Shown: positions 1 to 5,065 of the stretch, piece by piece
How positions within the stretch are numbered: position 1 is the stretch's first letter
Layout: every line of letters starts with the position of its first letter
DNA from: Clostridia bacterium
GTDB lineage: Bacteria > Bacillota > Clostridia > Oscillospirales > CAG-272
Length of the DNA: 5,114 bases
Assembly: GCA_017395715.1 (NCBI GenBank)
Contig: JAFQNZ010000219.1
Span: 1-5,114, forward strand
Direction of reading: 5' to 3'
Made by a program: the position numbers and the translations under genes
Notes under the pieces: generated by a model
What the model was told of the DNA's origin: nothing
Seen by the model: the letters and a program-made list of their open reading frames with translations, nothing else
The model's database searches: none

Positions 1-1356
1 ATCAACCATAGTGTGGTTGGTGGAAGGCTTTTCTTGATCATTGAGAACGGGAATCTCTATTTGTGCAACGAAGATTTCGCCGCACGTTGAGCAGTGGCTG
101 CCTTCGGTGAGTCCTGTATCTTTATAAGTCGGTTCTCTGGCTGGATCGATCACTACCTTGTGCCCAAGAGTGGGAATGATTTCCTGTTCAAGAAGGATTT
201 TACCGCATGTTGAACAGTGACTGCCTTCTGTATAACCTTCAGCTGTGCAAGTAGGATCTGTTGCCGGAGTAACTACTACGGTATGATTGTGGATAACGGT
301 ATCTTCAGGAACATCGGGTGTTTCGGGAACAACGGGTGTTTCAACGGTGACTTCAGGTGCAACGGTATCGGGCATTTCGGGAACAACGGGGTCTTCAGGT
401 GCAAAGGTATCGGGCATTTCGGGAACAACGGGGTCTTCAGGTGCAAAGGTATCGGGCGTTTCGGGAACAACGGGTGTTTCGATCTCAATCAAACCGCTAA
501 CGACCGTTTTCACAAGCTGACCATTGGAATCATAAGAATAGGTTTCTTTTTGATCACAATTTCCGTATTTGTTGATTATGGATTTTGTTGCGAGTGTTCC
601 GTCAGTGTTGTATTTGTATTCGATTTTTTCGCCGTCGTGTTTGGTTTCTGTAATCAGTTTGTTATTGCTGTCGTAGGAATAGGTGGTTGTATTACTGCCA
701 TTCTTGGTGACCGAAATTAAATTTCCGTTTTGGTCATACTTATTGTCATATGTGGTTTCGATGTATTTGTTATATGAGCCAAGTGTACTTGATGTGGGGA
801 TCGTGGTTTGCACAAGGGTGGGATTGCCGTGATCATCGTTTGTATATTCGGTCAAAGATGTGAGTTTACCGTTATTGATAGAAGACGATCTTCTGGCAAC
901 CAAAAAACTGTTGGAATCATAAAAATAGACGGTCTTTATATCAGAAGACGTTTCTTCTGTTTTCAACCAAACATCTTGAATGATGGCATCATTGTTATCG
1001 TTGTCGGTATTGCCGTTATCGGTATTGCCGTTATCGGTATTGCCGTTGTCGGTATTGCCGTTATCGGTGTTACCGTTATCGGTATTACTGTTGTTAGTGT
1101 TACCGGAAGTAAACTCACTTCCGCAGAAGGCGCAGAACTTAGCAGCAGGGTCATTTTCTTTATTACATTTGCTGCATATTAGCTTTTGAATCAGCTGAGC
1201 ACCACAGCTTGGGCAGAAGGCGGCATCTTCGCTGCATTCTTTTTGACATTTAGGACAAAGAGAATGGCTATGAGTTGTTGTCGGGGTATCGTCGCCGCAG
1301 GCTGTTAAGGGCAGAATTAAAAGTGCTATCAGTATAAGTGCTAAAAACCGTTTCAT
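1..1356 (-). CDS. Mosaic exported lipoprotein with tandem zinc ribbons, YD-like repeats and HCSTCG repeats (3' end outside window)
   Basis: The frame is open from the ATG at 1354-1356 to the window edge: 452 residues with no stop, so the C-terminus is missing. Residues 1-20 are a lipoprotein signal (MKR, a hydrophobic core, lipobox LTAC), predicting cleavage before Cys20, lipidation and anchoring on the outer face of the membrane. Two zinc ribbons follow with identical spacing: C34/C37...C48/C51 and C61/C64...C75/C78 (CxxC-x10-CxxC). Residues 93-117 are five DNGNT repeats. Residues 144-285 hold about six YD-repeat-like units (for example YDSNGQL at 275-281), a beta-rich RHS-like pattern. Residues 295-352 are a Pro/Glu/Val repeat linker. 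Residues 358-439 are two 41-residue repeats with HCSTCG, and a third seems to begin at H448. An AGGAGG site lies 6 bases before the ATG and a consensus promoter lies upstream. The gene appears monocistronic at this end. Function is unknown; a surface-anchored binding or scaffold role is inference. The lipobox and motifs are seen directly. Confidence 0.9.
   Translation of the reverse strand, partial: MKRFLALILIALLILPLTACGDDTPTTTHSHSLCPKCQKECSEDAAFCPSCGAQLIQKLICSKCNKENDPAAKFCAFCGSEFTSGNTNNSNTDNGNTDNGNTDNGNTDNGNTDNGNTDNDNNDAIIQDVWLKTEETSSDIKTVYFYDSNSFLVARRSSSINNGKLTSLTEYTNDDHGNPTLVQTTIPTSSTLGSYNKYIETTYDNKYDQNGNLISVTKNGSNTTTYSYDSNNKLITETKHDGEKIEYKYNTDGTLATKSIINKYGNCDQKETYSYDSNGQLVKTVVSGLIEIETPVVPETPDTFAPEDPVVPEMPDTFAPEDPVVPEMPDTVAPEVTVETPVVPETPDVPEDTVIHNHTVVVTPATDPTCTAEGYTEGSHCSTCGKILLEQEIIPTLGHKVVIDPAREPTYKDTGLTEGSHCSTCGEIFVAQIEIPVLNDQEKPSTNHTMVD
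40..285 (-). repeat. Two 41-residue protein repeats with HCSTCG motif
   Basis: Residues 358-398 and 399-439 align without gaps and share 23 of 41 positions. The core is TEGSHCSTCG, flanked by HxVV..PA..PT before it and Q..IP.L after it. C370 in the first copy is replaced by Y411 in the second, so the copies differ in Cys content. Repeats of this form are familiar from large secreted proteins of clostridia. A third copy seems to begin with HTMVD at residues 448-452 and continue beyond the window. Confidence 0.85.
301..474 (-). repeat. 42-bp tandem repeat encoding a Pro/Glu/Val-rich linker
   Basis: Three 14-residue units (433-474, 391-432, 349-390) follow the pattern PVVPExPDTFAPED. Units one and two differ at a single base (ACG versus ATG, Thr to Met), and unit three differs from unit two at two bases. 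A four-residue spacer (TVET) and a shortened fourth unit at 301-336 follow. The composition suggests an extended, stiff, cell-wall-spanning stalk between the YD-like region and the C-terminal Cys repeats; that role is inference. Confidence 0.93.
1006..1080 (-). repeat. 15-bp tandem repeat, five copies, encoding DNGNT
   Basis: Five consecutive 15-base units, plus-strand consensus ggtattgccgttatc, encode Asp-Asn-Gly-Asn-Thr on the minus strand. Copies differ at only a few bases (GAT/GAC, AAC/AAT and GGT/GGC wobble). A degraded sixth copy lies at 1081-1095 (read as NNSNT on the minus strand). The unit is a multiple of three, so copy-number change would keep the reading frame. It forms a hydrophilic linker between the zinc ribbons and the YD-like region. 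Confidence 0.95.
1120..1257 (-). other. Tandem double zinc ribbon (residues 34-79 of the lipoprotein)
   Basis: The first ribbon reads CPKC...FCPSCG (C34, C37, C48, C51). The second reads CSKC...FCAFCG (C61, C64, C75, C78). Both have ten residues between the CxxC pairs, and nine residues separate the ribbons. This matches the general double-zinc-ribbon pattern of short Cys4 knuckles. All eight ligands are present. An additional Cys41 lies inside the first ribbon. Confidence 0.85.
1297..1356 (-). other. Lipoprotein signal peptide (signal peptidase II type)
   Basis: Residues 1-20 have a short positive start (MKR), a Leu/Ile/Ala-rich core at about 4-16, and the lipobox L-T-A-C ending at Cys20. 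The following GDD is compatible with retention at the cell membrane in a Gram-positive cell. This places all later domains, including the zinc ribbons, outside the cytoplasm. Confidence 0.88.
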
Positions 1357-1362
1357 ATTTTT

Positions 1363-1368
1363 CCTCCT
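1363..1368 (-). promoter_or_regulatory. Ribosome binding site of the lipoprotein gene
   Basis: AGGAGG on the minus strand, six bases before the ATG. It is a full match to the anti-Shine-Dalgarno sequence and fixes the start that gives the signal peptide. Confidence 0.9.
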
Positions 1369-1439
1369 AAAGAATAGATCAAGGTTAAGAAAATCTCTGT
1401 ATTAGCAAACATAAAATTTTTGTTTGGATTAACAATTTT

Positions 1440-1468
1440 ATTATAATTCTAAAAATGTTTTTTGTCAA
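1440..1468 (-). promoter_or_regulatory. Sigma-A promoter of the lipoprotein gene
   Basis: TTGACA (1463-1468) and TATAAT (1440-1445), both perfect consensus, are separated by exactly 17 bases on the minus strand. Predicted transcription start is near 1433, giving a leader of about 77 bases that is AT-rich with no recognisable riboswitch. The spacer is also very AT-rich. Confidence 0.85.
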
Positions 1469-1515
1469 TACGTGGCAAGGGATAATATTTATGATTGGAT
1501 GGGTTTGCCAAGTGA

Positions 1516-1544
1516 TTGACTTTTCTTTTGGGAAATGCTATAAT
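1516..1544 (+). promoter_or_regulatory. Sigma-A promoter of the PHP-domain gene
   Basis: TTGACT (1516-1521) and TATAAT (1539-1544) lie 17 bases apart, with TG at 1536-1537 forming an extended -10 element. Predicted start is near 1551, giving a short leader of about 29 bases before the ATG at 1580. Confidence 0.85.
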
Positions 1545-1579
1545 AAGCTATACTTGCAACAGTCAAAGAGGAAACCACT

Positions 1580-2293
1580 ATGATGAAATTCGATTTACAC
1601 GCACACACGTCGGGGATCAGCCGTTGCTGTAAGATTCCTGCCAAAACGGTTTTGTCTTTTGCCAAGGACATTGGTCTTGACGGCATAGTGCTCACCAATC
1701 ATTATACTATCGACTACGTGAAAAACGGGGACACACTTGCGTTTGCCCGCGATTATATTGCCGAATACGAGTACACCAAGCGTCTTGGCGAGGAAATGGG
1801 CATCAAGGTGTTCTTTGGCGTTGAAGTGACATGGGAAGGGAATCGCCCCTTGCACATTCTTTTGTACGGTGTGCCGACCGACTTTGTGCTTGAGCATCAC
1901 ACCATGTACGACTATTCGCCCAAACAGCTTTACGATGCGGTGAAGGCGGTGGGCGGTGCTGTGATTCAGGCGCATCCGTTCCGCAACCGCATGACGATTT
2001 TGCCGTCCGACTGCATCGACGGGGTAGAGATCAACTGCCATCCGATCTACCGCGAATCCTGTGCGGAAAAGCTGATTGCCTACGCGCAAGAAGAGAAGAA
2101 GATCGTGACCTGCGGCGGCGATTTCCATGCCGACACGTATCGCCCTGTTTGCGCGACCCTTTTGCCCGATTCGATAACCGATGAAAAGGCGCTTGCGGAT
2201 TTTCTTTTGACAGCAGACCATGTGGAGCTTCTGATTCACGAGCCCTTGACGGCGTATCCTTACCGCTACCGCTATTTACGCGAAGGGAAGTAA
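1580..2293 (+). CDS. PHP-domain metal-dependent hydrolase
   Basis: 237-residue protein consisting of a single PHP (polymerase and histidinol phosphatase) domain, a fold that usually hydrolyses phosphoesters with two or three bound metal ions. Motifs in order: DLHAHTS (H7, H9), LTNHYT (H41), FGVEVTW (E82), QAHPFR (H132) and GGDFHAD (D181, H183), the expected metal-ligand series. There is no signal peptide or membrane segment, so it is cytoplasmic. It lacks the polymerase part of DNA polymerase III or PolX. The TDH motif common in the family is TNH here, and SRCC occupies the segment after HAH where many relatives carry a third Asp or His ligand. GAGG at 1568-1571 is 8 bases from the first of two adjacent ATGs, so 1580 is preferred over 1583. 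It is transcribed alone, divergent from the lipoprotein. The substrate (nucleotide, sugar phosphate or oligoribonucleotide) cannot be told from the sequence. Confidence 0.93.
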   Translation: MMKFDLHAHTSGISRCCKIPAKTVLSFAKDIGLDGIVLTNHYTIDYVKNGDTLAFARDYIAEYEYTKRLGEEMGIKVFFGVEVTWEGNRPLHILLYGVPTDFVLEHHTMYDYSPKQLYDAVKAVGGAVIQAHPFRNRMTILPSDCIDGVEINCHPIYRESCAEKLIAYAQEEKKIVTCGGDFHADTYRPVCATLLPDSITDEKALADFLLTADHVELLIHEPLTAYPYRYRYLREGK

Positions 2294-2310
2294 AACTTGA
2301 ATACAAAGCA

Positions 2311-2342
2311 AAAAACGGTTGAGCATTTGCTCAACCGTTTTT
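2311..2342. terminator. Bidirectional intrinsic terminator between the PHP gene and rpsU
   Basis: A near-perfect palindrome: a 15-base arm at 2311-2325 and its exact complement at 2328-2342, with a two-base centre (in practice a four-base loop). The core CGGTTGAGCA stem is flanked by A's on the left and T's on the right, giving a U-tract in both directions. It lies 17 bases after the PHP stop and 25 bases after the rpsU stop, so it can end both converging transcripts. Confidence 0.93.
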
Positions 2343-2367
2343 AGTTCGTTAACAACAAGCGAGATAA

Positions 2368-2544
2368 TTACTTATACTTACGCTTTCTTGCAGCTTCCGA
2401 CTTCTTTTTGCGCTTTACGCTGGGCTTGTCGTACTGCTCTCTCTTCTTGACTTCAGTGAGAACGCCGGAGCGCTGGCACTGTCTTTTGAATCTGCGAAGA
2501 GCACTGTCAAGCGATTCGTTTTCTTTGACTCTGATTTCTGCCAT
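2368..2544 (-). CDS. rpsU: 30S ribosomal protein S21
   Basis: 58-residue, strongly basic protein beginning MAEIRVKENESLD and ending in KSEAARKRKYK, matching the bacterial S21 family along its whole length. S21 binds late to the small subunit near the 3' end of 16S rRNA, close to the anti-Shine-Dalgarno region, and helps initiation. Central features are the ALRRFKRQC helix and the KPSVKRKKK basic patch. The frame continues upstream to an ATG at 2638-2640, but the start at 2542-2544 is chosen because the family begins there, a strong GGAGG lies 8 bases upstream, and the consensus promoter at 2599-2627 lies inside the upstream extension. The gene sits 118 bases downstream of leuS on the same strand and ends before the shared terminator at 2311-2342. 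Confidence 0.97.
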   Translation of the reverse strand: MAEIRVKENESLDSALRRFKRQCQRSGVLTEVKKREQYDKPSVKRKKKSEAARKRKYK

Positions 2545-2551
2545 TTTACAA

Positions 2552-2560
2552 CCCTCCCCT
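2552..2560 (-). promoter_or_regulatory. Ribosome binding site of rpsU
   Basis: AGGGGAGGG on the minus strand, containing GGAGG at 2553-2557, eight bases before the ATG at 2542-2544. It decides between the short family-length S21 and a 90-residue extended reading. The G-run is longer than usual and could pair with a CUCUCU segment upstream (2570-2575). Confidence 0.88.
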
Positions 2561-2574
2561 CGCTTATGCAGAGA

Positions 2575-2590
2575 GAATTTCGAAAAATTC
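2575..2590 (-). promoter_or_regulatory. 5'-terminal hairpin in the rpsU leader
   Basis: On the minus-strand RNA, GAAUUU and AAAUUC pair over six bases around a UUCG loop, starting one to two bases after the predicted transcription start. The closing pair is U-A, not the C-G that makes UUCG loops extra stable, so the hairpin is weak. It could protect the 5' end of the mRNA; this is inference. Confidence 0.4.
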
Positions 2591-2598
2591 CTTTTACT

Positions 2599-2627
2599 AT
2601 TATAGTATATCTTATCCCTGTTGTCAA
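2599..2627 (-). promoter_or_regulatory. Sigma-A promoter of rpsU
   Basis: TTGACA (2622-2627) and TATAAT (2599-2604), both perfect consensus, with a 17-base spacer on the minus strand. Predicted start is near 2592, giving a leader of about 48 bases. The -35 hexamer is embedded in an 8-base inverted repeat (2612-2619 and 2627-2634), suggesting a possible operator. Separate transcription of rpsU fits its need for high expression. Confidence 0.87.
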
Positions 2628-2634
2628 GGGATAA
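2612..2634. repeat. 8-bp perfect inverted repeat around the rpsU -35 box
   Basis: TTATCCCT (2612-2619) and AGGGATAA (2627-2634) are exact complements separated by seven bases. The pair surrounds the -35 hexamer at 2622-2627. It may be a protein-binding operator or, in RNA reading through from leuS, a stem-loop. No U-run follows it, so it is not a typical terminator. Confidence 0.6.
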
Positions 2635-2635
2635 A

Positions 2636-2650
2636 CTCAAATTTTTTGAG
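2636..2650 (-). terminator. Weak terminator-like hairpin after leuS
   Basis: CTCAAA and TTTGAG form a six-base stem with a three-base loop, followed on the minus strand by TTTAT. It lies 12 bases after the leuS stop. The stem is short, AT-rich and has a poor U-tract, so much read-through into rpsU is expected if it works at all. Confidence 0.3.
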
Positions 2651-2662
2651 AAATTTTACCTA

Positions 2663-5065
2663 TTATTTCACAACGATATTGACGAGCTTTCCGGGCACGG
2701 CAATTTCCTTGATTACGGTTTTGCCATCAATGAAAGGCTTGATCTTTTCGTCTGCCTTGGCGGCGGCGATCATCTCTTCACGGGTGGCATTTGCCGCAAC
2801 AACAACGGTGCCGCGGAGCTTACCGCAAACCTGAACGGCAATTTCAACCGTATCGTCCTTGGTTTTCGCTTCGTCATAGGTCGGCCATGCGGCGAGCGAG
2901 AGAATATCGGTGTAGCCGAGGAATTCGTTGACTTCTTCAGAGATATGCGGTGCGAAGGGGCAGAGCAGCGTGATGAGGGTTCTGAGCTCATCACGGGTGA
3001 GAGTGCCGACTTCGTAGATTTCGTTTACCAGCGACATCATAGCGGCGATGGCAGTATTGAACTTCATCGAGTCGATATCCTCGGTGACCTTCTTGATGGT
3101 CTTGTGGAAGGAGGATTCGAGCTTAGCCGTTACGCCTTCGCCCTTGACGAGGTCGGTAAGACCTGCCACGCGGTCAATGAAGCGCTTGCAGCCCTTGATG
3201 GAAGCCTGCGACCAGGGTGCGCTCTTTTCAAAGTCGCCGATGAACATTTCGTAAAGACGCAGACCGTCAGCGCCGTATTCGGCAATCACAACTTCAGGGT
3301 TGATAACATTACCACGGGATTTCGACATCTTTTCGCCGTTTTCACCGAGGATCATGCCGTGAGCGGTACGCTTGAGGTAAGGCTCTTTGCAGGAGAGTAC
3401 GCCGATATCGTACAGGAACTTTGCCCAGAAACGGGAGTAGAGCAGATGGAGCGTAACGTGCTCCATACCGCCGTTATACCAGTCAACCGGCATCCAATAG
3501 TCGAGTGCTTCCTTGGCGGCGAGTGCATCGTTGTTGTGCGGATCGCAGTAACGGAGGAAGTACCAGGACGAGCCTGCCCAGTTGGGCATGGTGTCGGTTT
3601 CGCGCTTTGCGGGACCGCCGCAGCAAGGACAGGTGGTGTTCACCCAATCGGTTGCCTTGGAAAGCGGTGATTCGCCGTCATCAGTCGGCTCAAAGCGCTC
3701 GATTTCGGGGAGAGTCAAGGGAAGTGTTTCTTCGGGGAGTGCTACCCAGCCACACTTTTCACAGTTGACAAGCGGAACGGGTTCGCCCCAATAACGCTGA
3801 CGGGAGAATACCCAGTCGCGGAGCTTATAGTTGACTTTCTTAACGCCGATGCCTTTTTCGGTGAGAAATTCGATGATCTTGGCTTTGGCATCCTTCACTT
3901 CAAGACCGTTCAAGAATTCGGAGTTTGTCATGATGCCACTTTCCACATCGGTGAAGGCTTCGTTTTGTACGTCGCCGCCTGCCACCACTTCGATGATGGG
4001 CAGATCAAACTTCTTGGCAAATTCCCAGTCGCGGGTATCGTGCGCGGGCACTGCCATGATGGCGCCTGTACCGTAAGTAGAAAGCACGTAGTCGGAAATG
4101 AAGATCGGGATCTTTCTGCCGTTAACGGGATTGATAGCTTCCACGCCGTCAAGTCTCACGCCGGTCTTATCCTTCACAAGCTCGGTACGCTCAAAGTCGG
4201 ACTTGCGTGCGGCTTCTTCGCGGTAAGCTTCCACTTCGGCGAAGTTCTTGAGTTGATCCTTCCACTTGGTAACCAGTTCATGCTCGGGGGCAACAACCAT
4301 ATAGGTAGCGCCGAAAAGGGTATCGGGACGGGTGGTGTAAACGATCACGTCGTCGCCTGCGGTGGTGGCAAACTTAACTTCAGCACCCTCGCTTCTGCCG
4401 ATCCAGTTGATCTCTTGCGTTTTAACTCTTTCGATGAAGTCAAGACCTTCAAGGTCATTGATGAGTCTTTCGGCGTATTCGGTGATCTTCAGCATCCACT
4501 GGCTCTTGACCTTGCGGACAACTTCGCTGCCGCAACGCTCGCAAACGCCGCCGACAACTTCTTCGTTGGCAAGAACGACCTTGCAGGAGGTGCAGAAGTT
4601 TACTGCCATTTCCTTTTTGTAAGCAAGACCTTTTTTGAAGAGCTGCAGGAAGATCCACTGTGTCCACTTGTAGTAGGAAGGATCGGTGGTGTCGATCTCT
4701 CTCGACCAGTCGAAGGAAAGACCGAGGGCTTTGATCTGCTCGGTGAAGTGTGCGATGTTGTTCTTGGTGACGATTGCGGGGTGGATCTGATGCTTGATGG
4801 CGTAGTTTTCGGTAGGCAGACCGAAAGCGTCCCAGCCGAGCGGGAAGAGGACGTTGTAGCCCTGCATTCTCTTTTTACGGGAAATGATATCCATTGCCGT
4901 ATAGGGACGGGGGTGGCCGATGTGAAGTCCCTGACCCGAGGGGTAGGGGAATTCTACGAGTGCGAAGTATTTGGGTTTGGACGTGTCGGTTTTCGCTTCA
5001 AACGCGTGTGCTTCTTCCCATTTTTTTTGCCATTTTTTGTCTATGGTGTTATATTCGTATCTCAT
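2663..5065 (-). CDS. leuS: Leucyl-tRNA synthetase
   Basis: Complete 800-residue class I aminoacyl-tRNA synthetase that charges tRNA-Leu with leucine using ATP and edits mischarged tRNA, in the cytoplasm. The Rossmann catalytic core carries HIGH at 48-51 and KMSKS at 579-583. A first Cys4 zinc site is C158/C161 and C175/C178. The CP1 editing domain spans about 222-415, with TTRPDT at 244-249 and the HDxRD segment at 342-346 that carries the conserved editing aspartate. A second Cys4 site is C435/C438 and C479/C482. The SSWYFLRY segment (499-506), the anticodon-binding helices (about 620-730) and the C-terminal domain (about 735-800) follow. Only a few residues separate HGMILGENGE from KMSKS, so the leucine-specific insertion of the E. 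coli type is absent, as in Gram-positive enzymes of about 800 residues. AAAGGA lies six bases before the ATG. No promoter is visible in the 49 bases upstream, so it may be the last part of an operon or have a longer leader outside the window. Confidence 0.98.
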   Translation of the reverse strand: MRYEYNTIDKKWQKKWEEAHAFEAKTDTSKPKYFALVEFPYPSGQGLHIGHPRPYTAMDIISRKKRMQGYNVLFPLGWDAFGLPTENYAIKHQIHPAIVTKNNIAHFTEQIKALGLSFDWSREIDTTDPSYYKWTQWIFLQLFKKGLAYKKEMAVNFCTSCKVVLANEEVVGGVCERCGSEVVRKVKSQWMLKITEYAERLINDLEGLDFIERVKTQEINWIGRSEGAEVKFATTAGDDVIVYTTRPDTLFGATYMVVAPEHELVTKWKDQLKNFAEVEAYREEAARKSDFERTELVKDKTGVRLDGVEAINPVNGRKIPIFISDYVLSTYGTGAIMAVPAHDTRDWEFAKKFDLPIIEVVAGGDVQNEAFTDVESGIMTNSEFLNGLEVKDAKAKIIEFLTEKGIGVKKVNYKLRDWVFSRQRYWGEPVPLVNCEKCGWVALPEETLPLTLPEIERFEPTDDGESPLSKATDWVNTTCPCCGGPAKRETDTMPNWAGSSWYFLRYCDPHNNDALAAKEALDYWMPVDWYNGGMEHVTLHLLYSRFWAKFLYDIGVLSCKEPYLKRTAHGMILGENGEKMSKSRGNVINPEVVIAEYGADGLRLYEMFIGDFEKSAPWSQASIKGCKRFIDRVAGLTDLVKGEGVTAKLESSFHKTIKKVTEDIDSMKFNTAIAAMMSLVNEIYEVGTLTRDELRTLITLLCPFAPHISEEVNEFLGYTDILSLAAWPTYDEAKTKDDTVEIAVQVCGKLRGTVVVAANATREEMIAAAKADEKIKPFIDGKTVIKEIAVPGKLVNIVVK

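Noticed and set aside
217..720. Plus-strand open frame rich in GNNG-type repeats
   Set aside because: The repeats are the reverse reading of the lipoprotein's 42-bp linker repeat. The minus-strand frame has the signal peptide, promoter and ribosome binding site.
1006..1095. CRISPR array
   Set aside because: Units are 15 bp and directly adjacent with no unique spacers; they code for a peptide repeat in frame.
963..1189. Repetitive frames such as ITAIP or LSVLP runs over the 15-bp array
   Set aside because: Out-of-frame readings of the DNGNT repeat. Repeat units that are multiples of three keep all frames open without being coding.
1406..1426. Hairpin CAAACA...TGTTTG in the lipoprotein leader as a riboswitch or attenuator
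   Set aside because: Only six mostly A-T pairs around an AT-rich loop, with no conserved riboswitch core and no terminator U-run before the ribosome binding site.
1595..2239. 214-codon minus-strand open frame opposite the PHP gene
   Set aside because: Antisense to a gene with complete PHP motifs; no ribosome binding site or recognisable domain.
2545..2640. Longer 90-residue version of S21 starting at 2640
   Set aside because: The extension overlaps the rpsU promoter, lacks a ribosome binding site and is absent from the S21 family; the 2544 start has a strong GGAGG.
2621..3670. 349-codon plus-strand open frame opposite the 3' half of leuS
   Set aside because: Antisense shadow of leuS; its start lies within the rpsU promoter region and it has no plausible ribosome binding site or family resemblance.
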